This document shows, one piece after another, positions 28,775 through 40,725 of a stretch of DNA of 64,000 nucleotides. The notes below the pieces were generated by a model. That model saw nothing but the letters and a program-made list of their open reading frames with translations, was not told the DNA's origin and did not search any database. Source of the stretch: Roridomyces roridus (Eukaryota; Basidiomycota; Agaricomycetes; Agaricales; Mycenaceae); assembly GCA_029378245.1 (NCBI GenBank), contig JARKIF010000057.1, forward strand, positions 1-64,000, in the 5' to 3' direction. The position numbers and the translations under genes were made by a program. Within the stretch, counting starts at the first letter, position 1, and the number at the start of each line of letters is the position of its first letter.

Positions 28775-31700
28775 CACCTAGTGTACCTCCGGATTGCTGA
28801 CTAATGGACCTCGAAGGTCCCATTAGATGTTGTTTTGATGGGGCCTTAGAGGTCCCCGGCGGAGGTATGTAATGGCGGTGATGGCGCAGGGCGCTATTTT
28901 GGGGTGCATCTGCCATGCATCGGAACCTCCGCGGGGCGCTCTGGGACCACCACCATGGGCAGGAACATTGTCTGGGCCTGCCTTGGGGCATGGTACGTGT
29001 CGGGAACACCTGTTGTGCGAGCAGCAAGTCGAGTGCAATGGGAGGAGAGCGGTAGCCAAGCGAGAGGGTGGTTTTCGGGACCTCCGCCTGCAAGCAGGGG
29101 TAGTATGCATGGTGGAATTGGGGTCACTGTGCATGCCATGCATCGCACTCGTTAGAGTATGAGTCGGGCCGCCGGGCGCTGCATAGAAGGCGGCGGGAGG
29201 GCGAGTGGAAAGCAGTTTTGATGTGCGGCGGGATCTACGCATGCGGGGGTAGCATACAGCCGGAATTGAGGCCTCAGCGCATGCCGTACACACACGTACT
29301 CACGGGGAGTGGAGCTGACTCCACAGCTGTCAGTGCAGTAGTACTAGTAGAAGGGCGGCGGGAGGGTGGTTTCGGCCTGTGGCGGAACCTCCGCCCGCTT
29401 GCAGAGGTGGCAGAGGTACAGTATCCGGTTGCATGAACCACGGTGCATGCACTACTCGTAAAGGTTGAGTGTTTGAGTCTGAAGGGGGGGGAAGGCAAAG
29501 CCTAAGCAGGGTGGTTTCACAACAGGAATCACGGCGTAGAATGTCATCGACCGGTGGTTACATTGTTCAGCTACTTTTACCTTGGTTCCTGTCTAACATG
29601 GATGTGAGTGAACAGTCAGATATTCCAGGTTGCAAATAGTCAGTGGGTATTGACGTACCTCCGCCACGCGCGCCGACAATGCGCCGATCCATTTGATCTC
29701 TGAACCTTCTTCAGTACCACCCGTGAGCCGGACAGAGCGAATTTAGTGTATTTACTGGCCGCGGGTTCGATGCTGTGGAAAGAACCAAGTCTGGTCACGG
29801 AAGGTAGGTGATCCAAAGTTGCAGCGGAGGCGGAGGTGGCAGAGGTGTCGGGAATGGTGATCATTTGAGCCAAGATAGAGTCCAATGCAAGACTTGTGGA
29901 AGACTGAGGATGAATTTGGTTGTAAATTTATGGCCATGGGGGTCTATTCCAGCTAACTTAGGACGATGCTCGCGCGGCGGTGGTGGTGAAAAGAAGGCGG
30001 AGGTGTCAATCACACCGCCTCGGACCTTCTCGCAGATCTTTGATCAGCCAATCAGCAGGTGAATAAAACCAAGGATCGTCTTGATCTCACTCGATAAGAT
30101 CGTTTTCAAAGGTATTTGGCCTCGGAATAAGCGACGATAACATCAGTAGGGCCGCCCGGGGTTGCCTGTCTAATTTGCAAGGCTCGTTTTCGGAATACAA
30201 GTTAAATGCACTGTTTCAACCGGAAAGCACACAAGTTCGCAGTTCAATTTCGTGTTCAAGTAGTCAACTTCTATTGTTAGATCCCCAAATATATTCTCTG
30301 CGCCAAATGGAGCTCATATACCATCCAGATATCTCTTTGAATCCAAGAACAACTTGCTATCCTGTATTGTGCTCCCGCAAGGCACACTTCCGCCATTTAT
30401 GCAAACCTCCGGAATATTTGAACATATCAGAAACTATCAATTCTTGGTTATGAATTCACCCCTCTTCCTTTCAGGTGTCTCTAAATGCCGAGATTAAGCC
30501 CGGGAGCATGGGAAGCACCACCAACGCGTGGAGATTATGTGTTTTTGGAATAATAGGTGTCTATTGCACTTCCCTTGGTTTGAAATATCAACCAGAGGCA
30601 GACAATAGCCAAGCAATCGTTCAATCTATGCTAAAGGACAAAGTACTCCATTCAGCAAAATAATATGAGTGTTCAACCGGGCGAACAGAGTTCTGCCACC
30701 GCCACCTCCGCCACCTCGCACCTCCGCTCCCTTCATTCCCGCTTCATGTTTGCGCTCTAATTCAATTCAACCCGCTTGCAAGATACTATGGACTGCTCTC
30801 GAATTCAATCCAGTCGCGTTTATCCGCATAGTACTACTACATCCCCTCGCGGAGGTGCTCGCATGGCGCCGGCGGAGGTGTGCAGGTTGCTGCCTTCTCT
30901 GGCTGAGACCCAATTATTCAAGCTAAATCTCATCCCAGTGGGCACTGGGCACTCTATTACGATGCATTTGCAATCCCACACATCTGTACAAAGCCCAATG
31001 ATTGTATGAATTGGCAAACATTGAATTTCTAGATTACTCGGCTGCCCCCAGGTGACCCTCCCACTCCTGCCAATACAGTGTCCGTCTCAGCACCCCCCAT
31101 TACACGCCGTGCACGCCGTATTGCCCGGGACTCAAAGGCGGCGGCAGAGTCGGCGGAGGTGGCGGAGGTAGGCCCGCTGTGTACAACTGAACACTGTAGC
31201 TCACGGCAGTCTCATCCAGGGGGGGTTCGACGACAAGTGGGACAGCCTATATTGCTATATCTATCAACTGTGGTCCAGGTACGGAAAATAGCAGAAGGTC
31301 AGCCCTTTTTCAATTGCTAGTTTGAAGTATTTGAACACAGGAGACGATAACATCAGTAAAACTACAAGAAGCACTCTGAGGACTTTGAGGACTTCGGGAA
31401 GTCCTCAAAGACCTCAAAGACCCGTTCGAGCCCAAAGTCCATAGGTCTTTGTACAGTAGGGTCCACATGCACCGGAAAGTCCTCTTTGGTCTTTGAAGAG
31501 TCCTACGCAGCCATTGGAAAGTCGTCTGCAAGACTTCAGAAGACCTCAAAAAGGACACTGGAGATGATATCAAATGCAATTCAATTCGTGGCTACATACA
31601 TACATGTACTATCTACAGTGAGAAATATTAGGGAAAGGATCACAACGATTGACGACGCCACGGCACTCGGATGGCAGTGCGGCAGGTCGGACTCGAGGAG

Positions 31701-33049
31701 GGAATGATACACCGGCGGCGTGCGGGAGATGGGCTATTCGGTGCGATGTGGGTGTAGTGGACCGGAACGGGAGGGAGGGAAGATGGTTGAGGGCGGGTAA
31801 CAGTTAGTTGCCAAGTGCCGATGAGTCGCGGTGACGTTGCAGGTGCAGCATGGGCGACAGTGTCGTGCGGAAGGGGGGTTTGGCTTGCGGACGTAAGGCT
31901 TGCGCGCGTAGGAAGGTATGCGGATGTGGGCTTGCAGACGGATGGATGAGACTTGGGACTTGCGCCATGAGCATTGAGGCTTGATAGGCGGGGACGACCT
32001 GAGCTTCGCGTCAGTGCTTCAGGGTGTCGAGAACGGTGAATGGCTAACAGGCGTTGGAGAAGAACCGGCTTGACACGACTTCGGCGGGTGTGGCGGGTGT
32101 GGGCAGGAGCGGAGTGCGAACGAGTGGAGGGAAGATGGTGGGGAAAGAGAAGAGGCAGCGGAGAAAATTGCCCGAAATCACGCCATCTTGTATAATGAGT
32201 CATCTTCCCGATGATCCGAGACACTCCGCTCGGATCAATCAGAAAGACTTGGCGAAATTTTGCAAAGTCCCCGCCCTAAGCCCTTCACCCGCCCACCGGC
32301 CCCGCGCTACCCTACCCTCCACGGGCGTCCGTTCTCCCACATCCTCGCAAATTCTGTTCTCCCAATGTTCTCATTCACTCGGCACCCACTAATTTTGCAC
32401 AAGTCATCCACAAACTTGAGACAAGCTCTCCGGGCTCAATCGGACTCTGAATGGCCACATGGGACTTTCTGTGCAGTAAGGTCTCTGAGAACTTCGATCT
32501 CTTGTTGATCTTTGGAAATCATGACCATTTTGGGCCGGACACCCTTGGAAGACCTTGTCAAAGTGAAAGACCTCCAAAGACCTTTGAAGTTCAACTACCA
32601 AAGTTCAAAGACCTCGTTCAGAGTGCGAAGTCCTCAAAGTGCTTTGTGTAGTTTTACTGATGTCAACCTGCCTTATAAACATTTCAAACTGTCCAAGCGG
32701 CTGGTGTACGACCAATGTACAACCCAACCTAAGCACGAAATTCCGCCCAAAGCGCGCTCTCAACGCTCTCCCGCTGCAGCACTCGCTGCACACACCCTAC
32801 TCCACGTGCAATACGCGTCCCTGACGCGTGAAGTAGCCCCAGGGCAGGCCTGCGCACCATCCAGTTCCCGGCGGAGATCCCGAGCCGCCCAGCGGAGGAT
32901 CCGACACGCGTCGGATGTGCCTAAAATACAACCCTACGCCACTACATACTGCCCTCCGCCTCCGCCAAGGACCTCTAAGGCCCCATCAAAACAACATCTA
33001 ATGGCACCATCGAGGTCCATTAGTCAGCTTTCCGTAGGTGCACTAGGTG
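28775..33049. mobile_element. 4.3-kb TIR element with 8-bp duplication (hAT- or KDZ-like), carrying a nested element
   Basis: Both ends match as an inverted repeat of about 85-90 bp: CACCTAGTG at 28775 and CACTAGGTG ending at 33049. The inner parts share GACTAATGGACCTCGA and AGATGTTGTTTTGATGG. The 8-bp duplication GGAAAGCA lies at 28767-28774 and 33050-33057. The interior has no transposase I could recognise but carries about a dozen copies of GCGGAGGT in both orientations. The region 31316-32695 is a second, nested inverted-repeat element. An 8-bp duplication fits hAT or Zisupton-type elements; the superfamily is undecided. Confidence 0.82.
31316..32695. mobile_element. Nested non-autonomous TIR element with GACCTCAAAG-type subterminal repeats
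   Basis: The ends are inverted copies: CATCAGTAAAACTACA followed by AAGCACTCTGAGGACTT on the left (from about 31346) against the complement of AAGTCCTCAAAGTGCTTTG and TGTAGTTTTACTGATG on the right (to about 32660). A weaker match extends outward to CAAACTA/CAAACTG. The first and last 200 bp are full of AAGTCCTCAAAGACCT-like motifs. Exact ends and duplication were not fixed, and no transposase was seen. Confidence 0.68.
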
Positions 33050-33057
33050 GGAAAGCA

Positions 33058-33582
33058 GGTGTGCTTGGGGGGATGGCATTGCGCTTTTGTCTGGGAGACA
33101 ACGATTTGTATAGGCCGGTTGGGCTGGTATATGCCTTTCTCTCCATTTCTTTAGTCCATTTCTAAAGAAATGGAGGGCGATCTCAAACAAAGGCATCCGC
33201 GTACATCCGCTGCGGGCCGCGCGGGTAGCCGCGAAATGGACGGTGATCTCGGGCTGTCGAGTGAGACCCGCCGCCGAGTCGGCGGCAGGTGGCCGAAATC
33301 AATGATCGCTCGGATCGCTGGAGCCTGGAGGTCAAGAGGGAGGTCAGGCCTAGGTTTGTCGAGGACGGTTCACGATTGGATTATTTTCTGCCAGCGGAGC
33401 AATTGGCAGAATCTTGAGAATTCCCTCAACCCAGACGTCGACGAGCAGCCTGAGATGAGAGAGGCTTGGGACAAACATGCTTTGATTGCCGAGGGCAGGA
33501 ACAAATCGGACTCTCTTACCAGTCCCACCAACCCGGGGCCAAGTCGCGCTCCGCTGCTCCCGCCTTCAGGCCTTCAGCTTCA
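33058..33582. other. Short stretch between two transposons, with a hairpin
   Basis: It includes a perfect 14-bp inverted repeat (33141-33154 and 33162-33175, CTCCATTTCTTTAG and its complement, 7-base loop). A 191-codon plus-strand frame beginning at 33170 runs into the next element and is not recognisable. Confidence 0.45.
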
Positions 33583-33584
33583 TA

Positions 33585-34843
33585 CACCGCCAGAGTGCGG
33601 CCAGCTGACCAGCAGCTGGGGGGTGAGATGTGTACCACATGTTGCTGACGAACGGCATCCGGCTGGTGGCTGGCTGGATCCCAGCTCTTATCTTCAATGG
33701 ACCCAGTGTGGGTCCAGCTCGGGCTGGTACATCTGGTCAGACTAGCTGGCCACCAGCTGCCATTTCATTCGTTGTTCATTCGTTGCCACTCCTCTCGACA
33801 TATTCATCGCACTTCAAAATATAGCACAGAAATTCAATTCGATTCGACATACGTACATATGTTACATGACAGGAAGTATACATGGAGACAACGCATCGAA
33901 CGAACCGTAAGTTTTAGAGGAGGCGGCCTAGCAGATGATAACGTTAATGCCGCCGTAAGAAAGAAGCCATCGTCGAAGGACACGAAAACGGACGCGATGT
34001 TGTGGAAGTGTTGACGGAGCGTTGACGCGGGTACACGGGAAGAACATGAAGAAAAGGAGTGGTGTCGCAGTTGCGGAGTGAGGGGCATTGAACGGGAACC
34101 ACTGATTTGGGGCCTTGAGGCACAGGGACAGTACGACTTGCAGAGAAGAACTCTAGCCGGGGATGCTTCGAAGCCTGGATTGTCTTCAGACTTGCAGCCT
34201 TGCAGGGGGGACTTCGAGGATTGCGGCTTGAAAGGGAGAAAAGCACTCTTGAAGAGCTTGCAGTCAAGGCTTCGCGGGAGGACCAAGGAATGTGGGGGGA
34301 GGAATGTGGGCGAAGGGAAGAAAGATGCGCGGGACAGTTCCAAATCACACCATTATATATCGCTTACCGTTACCATGGAGTGCCGAATCAACGCCGAGTA
34401 TCAACCATGTGGAGTGTGGAGTGATGGTGATGGACAGACATCTCCGTCCCTCGGCAAAGGTACTTTGCACCCCAGTGGCAAGTCGTGCGCCTTGCGGGCC
34501 TCGCCAGGCCTCAGTGCTCACCGAGAGGCCGAGCTCTTTGCCATTCAATCTCTTGCAGTTCACGAGATTCCCCAAAAGTGCATCAACGCAGCCTATCACA
34601 GACCCGTTAATTTGTGGGCAGCTCTGAATGACATTTATTTATCGGTGGCTTCAAGTTCTTCAGGTAGGACCACCTGTAGCGGCCAGGCACTTTTGTTTGG
34701 ATGGCCAGCTGGCTATCAGCTGAGAATTATGGCTGGAACACTCGGCTGATAGCCAGCCGTCATCCGGCTGTGTCCAGGATCCGTATCAGCTGGTGTTGAC
34801 TGGACGCGCCGGCTGGATACAACATGACGGCACTTTGGCGGTG
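33585..34843. mobile_element. 1.26-kb TIR element with TA duplication and CAGCTGG subterminal repeats
   Basis: Ends are CACCGCCAGAGTGCGG at 33585 and CGGCACTTTGGCGGTG ending at 34843, flanked by TA on each side (33583-33584, 34844-34845). The first 170 bp and last 160 bp are packed with CAGCTGG/CCAGCTG and GGCTGG motifs in both orientations. The middle holds no recognisable transposase, so it is a non-autonomous element of a TA-targeting family. Confidence 0.75.
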
Positions 34844-34845
34844 TA

Positions 34846-36116
34846 CATGATCAATACCTCCAGTTCCCAGTGTGCTCGGTGTACTCTCTGCTCCACGACG
34901 TGCCGGCGTCATTTCGAATGCCTGAAGTCAATGCTCTGCCGTGGCCCGTCAAGAGTCCAGTGACCGACCTGAGGAGCTGTGTCAACGCCTCCTGGCTCCC
35001 CCAGACTCAGAAGTGAGGACTGGGGCGGTCACAATCCTCTTATCAGGCGCCGGGTGGAATCGTTTTGCATCATGGATGCTTTCGGTGCTGCTTCTCTACT
35101 CGTTGTTCTACGAAGGCTCTAGTGATCGAGTTCGCTCATCGCTTACAGGCTGAAGGTATTCCGCTGCACACTTTCCGGTGCGCGGTCGGCGTTACTGTCT
35201 GTCTTCGCCGGCGGCTTTTTGTGACACTGCCATCTCTTCTCCGCGGCTCCGCGTATCGCCTCATACAAGCTGCTTGCCGTTCTCGGAGACTAGGACACGT
35301 CCTTCCCATTACAATGTCCTCGCCATTTTGTTACCGGTGCTGTAAACGCCTGGAACATCGAGGGTCTATCCTCCAACTTGTATACTTGTACCGCGCCAAC
35401 GTCCCCGGTCGGAGTTTGGTTATCCGCAGCGCGACATCGCAAGGACGTCTCTGACAAGCTGTTCGACCTTTTCGGCAAACCCTTCCCAAGTGAACGTTTC
35501 CGGGCGTCTTTTCTCACTTGGAAAGCGCCACGCCTGATCCAGATCTGCCAATGACAGTGGATGAACTCCATGCATTATCGCCGCCTGTTGTTCATTCATC
35601 TCCGCTCTTTCTGCTCACTGGGTGGGGACAACTGTAACGCCTGTTGCTCGTGCTCGCTGGACCTCATCGACATCGCGCACCTGAAAAGGTTCCTCCACGT
35701 GGACTTCACGTCCGGATCCTTCGGTTAACGAATGTCGGCAGCATTCAAAGCTGTAGCTTTAATTTGATACTTCCCAGAACTTTACATCCATCGATCTGCC
35801 GGAATCCCGTCGGCTTTACACTGCTGTAGCCCCGTGTCATGGCGTGTGGAACTCCATGAGGACCAGGCCCGGCATTCATCTTACCCGTCCCCGGCGGCAA
35901 CTGGCAATTGGGTTCCAGAGATACTACCACAGCTACTCAGCGGTTAGTGGCTGCAATCATTTCGCGAAGGACCATGTAACTTTCTACGCCGCTCCACCAG
36001 AAGGATCGAAACTCACTGCACATTGCAGTGGTTAGCTATGCCTTGCTTCCATCCGTGAATCTCTCTCGAATAGTACTACAAATGCCAGCGAGTCAGCTTG
36101 AGCATCAGGAGCTCCG
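34846..36116. other. No recognisable gene
   Basis: Scattered short frames on both strands, none with a domain I know. The minus-strand frame 35571-35290 is the longest. Confidence 0.35.
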
Positions 36117-36825
36117 ATGCCGCACTTCAAGTTCTGGAAGCAGCGACGAGGACAGAGCTCGCTGATGCAGACGTTTGCTTTCCCTCTCGCCGTGATAGGC
36201 GAAACACCTATCCCCGGTCTCAAGCTAGCAGCGACAGCTTTGCAGGAGATAATTCGGCGGGCAGCGGTGAGTCATCCGTCCAACTGTTTCCTTGCTCAAA
36301 TATAACCATTGTTTCAGAGCATAGATGAGAACAAAGCAGGCCTAGGCGAACTCGCGGCCCAAATGGAATATCTACTCTTCCTCAGTACCAAGGTGAAGGG
36401 GGAGACGGGTAGCGCTGCTGTGGAACAATTACGGGTGTGAGGTCTATTTCAAATGTTCCCTCCCAGATTCTGATTCTAAGCAGCACCACGGAGGAGATTG
36501 GACGGAAAATTCCAGCAGATCGACACAAAATCATTGCGTTCTTCCTTGCAGACGAAACCAAGGGGAAGATACAAGCGTTGGCCAGTCAGCTGGGGACTTC
36601 CGTACAGATATTTCAGGTAGGTTCATGTCCGATTATGACGGTGAAACGCGAGAGAAAGTCACTCATGCTGCCATGCAGGTTGCCCTACAACTCAACACGG
36701 ACGAGAAAGTCGAAGAAGTCCGCCATGAACTCCGCGCATTGAAACTCGGGAACGAGGCTTCATCGACCGGCGGCATTCTACAAGAACTGAAAAACCTCCA
36801 ACTGAGTGAATATCGAGATCCTTAA
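36117..36825 (+). CDS. Small HeLo/MLKL-N-terminal-like four-helix protein
   Basis: Exons 36117-36266, 36318-36434, 36467-36616 and 36679-36825 join in phase to 187 residues. After MPHFKFWKQRRGQSSL comes IGETPIPGLKLAATALQEII, then AGLGELAAQMEYLLFLSTKV, then ILILSSTTEEIGRKI and KGKIQALASQLGTSVQIFQVA. This helix pattern (TPIPGLK...; N..GL..LA..ME.L; L..I...I..) is that of the N-terminal adaptor/effector bundle related to HeLo and MLKL domains that precedes NACHT or kinase domains in Agaricomycete proteins. Here the chain stops at 36825 (LSEYRDP) with no NACHT or kinase part following. The second intron would be only 32 nt, unusually short. It could be a stand-alone bundle protein or the remnant of a longer gene. 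Confidence 0.6.
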
Positions 36826-39800
36826 AATGGCTGTAATGGCGCTAATTCCACGTCTACGTACTCAGATGCCAAGGGGAAACTGAACTTCTCTGTCTTCTCC
36901 GTTGAGAAGGTCAATCGCGACATCTTGAACAGCAAGATGCGTCAGTATAACGCGTGTTCTCGGGATTCTGGCCTGATGAAATCTACAGGAAGCCCTCAAG
37001 AATTCAACTCCGTCGTCATCGGCCATGGGGGCGTCAGCGAATCGCTACAAGATTTGGCAATTGGTAGGTCCTCGTGGACACGGACACTTTGGAGAAATTT
37101 AATCGAGCGTAGAAACCGATGGAGACATCGATTCACCACAATTGCTGGAAGTCCTGCCGATTTTGCTGCTTGGTCGGACGTTGTCAGGAGATGATTATGT
37201 TTGGCAATGTACCTGGTTTATCGTATCGGAAGCCATTAAATAAACGGGAAAAACGGCCAGTTGAAAACGAACAGGGACACGTCGCGACTTGATACAAGGC
37301 ACATGCGGTGGATGCATACGGTGTGGCAGAGAAGACGATAGACCTCAACCCTTGAGCGCTTGCCCCGAAGTGTTCCTTTAATTTCCCAGAATACATGAGC
37401 CCTAAACCGCAACAAGACGAGCCAGTGGACGGTATTTCTGGATCGCCCTGGACACTTGACCTCGCGTTAGATCCTCACGCACTGCTCAATCCGTATTTTG
37501 CTATCGCGGGCTTAATCTCACAGCTGCATGAGACTTTCAAGCCGACACTTTCCAAAATTCCACCGCATTCGCCCAAAATGAACATGGATCCACTGCTTTC
37601 CCCGAGGTTCCAAACTTGCTGTAAAAGCAGCGGCGCTTCCTGCACAGCAGTGGTTAAGAGCAATGATTCGGCGAAAGATCTAGAGTTCTATATACATAGA
37701 GCTAAATTGCGCCGGTGAACAAAGTGAGGTGTTGTAAAATTGACATAATGAATCCTATTACCACAACCCTTTCTACGACTTGCCCTAGAAATTCACGAGG
37801 CAAGGAGTTCGAGGACATCGAAGATTCGAACTTCCATATCTGGCGTGATGTCATCACCCAGATCATGTATGGCATCAGAAATGGTTCACTTCACATGGAC
37901 GCCCAACAAAGCTCCAGGGTCGCACCTGGGCGCGACATCACAATTGAGCGGACGAGCTGCGGACGAGTCAATATGGTACGTGCGAAAGAATTCAACATGA
38001 TCGTTCTTTTTAAGCGCCGTTTGAAAGAGGAGGCAAAATTATCTGGGGATATGTATCGAGTTCCTTGCTGCATGTTTGCAAACCAATGGGGTTTCTAAAT
38101 ATGGTCAGTGACCTCTCGTGCATATTTAAGAGGGATGCCGCTAGACGGAAATTTTTAACATACACCCAAGTCCCAGTCCGACAAACATGCTACCAAACGG
38201 CAAAGGGGCAAGACTTTTTCTTTCACTGTACAGTATATGAGCTAACCTAATTCTTAGAACGGGGTTACCTCCACCAGCTCCTCAAACAAAAAAGTGAGAA
38301 CCCTACCCAGATTCAGCCGCAGAATCGAGGCAGTGACCAGGAATCGCAGAAACAGGCCAAAAGGCTGGCGGCCTTGCAGGCGGAGATCGAGTCGAAGAAC
38401 ACCACGTCTGTGATGCGTGCGCCTTTTCCTTGCCGTTTCTTGGCCATTTCTTGAGACACTGCACAGATGCCGGGGGTGATGTCCGTTGGAACATTCATGC
38501 AACGGACAAGGTCAAGGAGCGGACCGGCCGTACATCTATCACGGGTAAGTCGTCAACATGCATATTCTACTTTTCTTTTGTAACCCTCTTCAAGCCAAAC
38601 AAGACATTGCCGTTGACCAGACGGCTGGCAAAGACATAGACGTCGAACACCATAGTGTCGATCAAAGTGCGCCAAGTGACCGGTTCCTTGACACAGGATG
38701 TGCTGATCTTGATACTAGTTGCGGTGGGAGAGGTGCGTGAAACGCGGGTGGCAGGTCATCACGTCCGTGCGCATTACATGAACACGCGCACTGCCTCCGA
38801 CGGTCATGTTGTGTACAACATCCACGCACAGAATGTCGACGTACAGCGGGATGGTGTTCGCAAGGACCAGACTTCCAAGGAATGATAGCACTGTGGGTCC
38901 AGGAGGGAATCGATATATCCGAGTTTTCCGTAGTTTGTTCGTACAAGTTGCCGCCGTGTCGCACTCTTGCTGGGCTGGCCCGGCTGGGTTGTTATTTGCT
39001 TCAAGATTTCATTGGCCCCACGCACCGTTCGAGAACAAGACTGTCGAGAAACGGGCGCAAAACTATCCCGTTTTCTTTCCGGAAAAGAATGGCCGATCCT
39101 TTCCCTGGTTGCTGAAAGCGGGTCGCAGGTAATCAAGCCCGCATGAATTTCAATAATACCCGGACTGCAAATGAGGTAGACCAACTCTGCCGGCAGATGA
39201 ATATGAAGTAGCGGCTTATCAGTTCTGAGAACGGTCCGGTTTCAGGTACAGCTGCTGTGAGTGATCTGCACACGTCTAGCGCGTTTACTTACATGAGCAA
39301 GTATATACCGGCGAACTTGCGCCCGGCCTCCCGCAGGTACACACACCTCAATTCCGAAAGATGTGACTGACCCTGTGGAAGGAAGGAAGATTAGTGGCAC
39401 GATCTCATGAGAAACGCCCGGAAATACTGACAATGATTCACTTTCAGCTTGAAACGTGGACAGTGAGCCGACTCTGAGGGGAAATACTTGAAATCAGGGA
39501 AACGGTTGAAACAAAAGACTCGGAGAATGGGCTCCAAGCCATCTGTTACTCCCGGTCAGATTGACAGATAGAATGATAAGGAGACGGTCATTGTTTCGAT
39601 ACTGCCAGGCCAATGCGAGGCTCAGCGAGGTAGAGACGATATTTTAGGTCCTAGAAATACGATGGGAAAACGAGAACATGAATCAGAAAAGCCGGAGCTT
39701 ACCCACCACTGGAGTTGGAGTTGGCACTGGGCCGATGGGGAATCATCTTGAGAGACACGGATCAATCGGATCTCTATGTGTGCATCTCAAGAACGATGCC

Positions 39801-40042
39801 GCATCCGAGTCGTCAAGAGTCCCACCCGAGAACAGAACTGGGTTGAGTCATCATTTCAGGAGAGCAACTGAGCAAGCCAGCCCGCGGGCGCTTTGCGGGC
39901 GCCAGTAGAGAATATGTCTATCCAGAACTGTAGGTGAGATTGTCGCAGATCTAGAAGCCGAGGAAGAGAGCTGCGTTAGAGACCACAGTCGAGTGACGAG
40001 GACAGAAATGAAGAAAGTGACGATTACGCAATTGATCAACAA
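36826..40042. other. Region without a recognised gene; several coding-like fragments
   Basis: Sequence after the HeLo-like gene (DAKGKLNFSVFSVEKVNRD from about 36866) may be its degenerate continuation. Plus-strand frames at 37395-37718 and 37715-38098 match nothing known. A coiled-coil, Gln-rich stretch (HQLLKQKSENPTQIQPQNRG) lies near 38275. Two related segments, GGDVRWNIHATDKVKERTGR near 38475 and DGHVVYNIHAQNVDVQRDGV near 38800, suggest an internal repeat in a decayed gene. I cannot name a function. Confidence 0.3.
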
Positions 40043-40044
40043 TA

Positions 40045-40332
40045 GGGGAGGTCAGAGTGGACGAAGCGACGTCGATTATGACATCGATTCTGGCTTCGGA
40101 ACTGTTTCGATTCTTGGGACCAAATACTCGGAAACACGAGTTCCGAAGCCAGAATCGAAGCAGAATCGATTCTGAGTTCCGAACAGAATCGATGTTCCTC
40201 CTCCCGAGGAGGAACTACATCCGTTTCGGAACTCAGAATCGAAACTCGATCGAAACTCGGTCAAGAATCGGCCGAGTTCCGACTTGAGAATCGATCCAGA
40301 ATCGACGCGTTTCGTTCCACTCTGACCTCCCC
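40045..40332. mobile_element. 288-bp MITE with TA duplication, rich in AGAATCGA motifs
   Basis: Ends are GGGGAGGTCAGAGTGGA and its complement TCCACTCTGACCTCCCC, flanked by TA (40043-40044, 40333-40334). The interior is almost entirely made of AGAATCGA/TCGATTCT and GAGTTCCGA motifs in both orientations and could fold into a long hairpin. Non-coding. Confidence 0.83.
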
Positions 40333-40725
40333 TAATGGATAGCATCAGCCTTTGGTGCCAGTCGCCAGCTGCCATCCGCCCAAAGCACTTGATTCGTCTG
40401 TCCTGCAACAAAGTACTCTTCACGCTATCCTTGAAAAGGCCTGCGGAGCGCATTAATTACTATTCCGAAGCCAGGGACACCGCTGCTGAATCGCATTGAA
40501 TATTTGGCGGGAGGAAACCAGGCTTATCAGTTCTGCGGAGGTCCGACCTCACTGGGGATAAACCGTTGCTGTCCTGCTCGGGGATACAGGGTTTCTGTGA
40601 TACAGGTTGGATACAGGAGCTTGAGATCCACGCATTTATTCATTTACAAGGTCAGTCTTTTTCACTCGAGCTCATCTGCTTTTCGGATCCCTCCCAACCC
40701 TCCACTGGCACATAATGGCGTCCGT

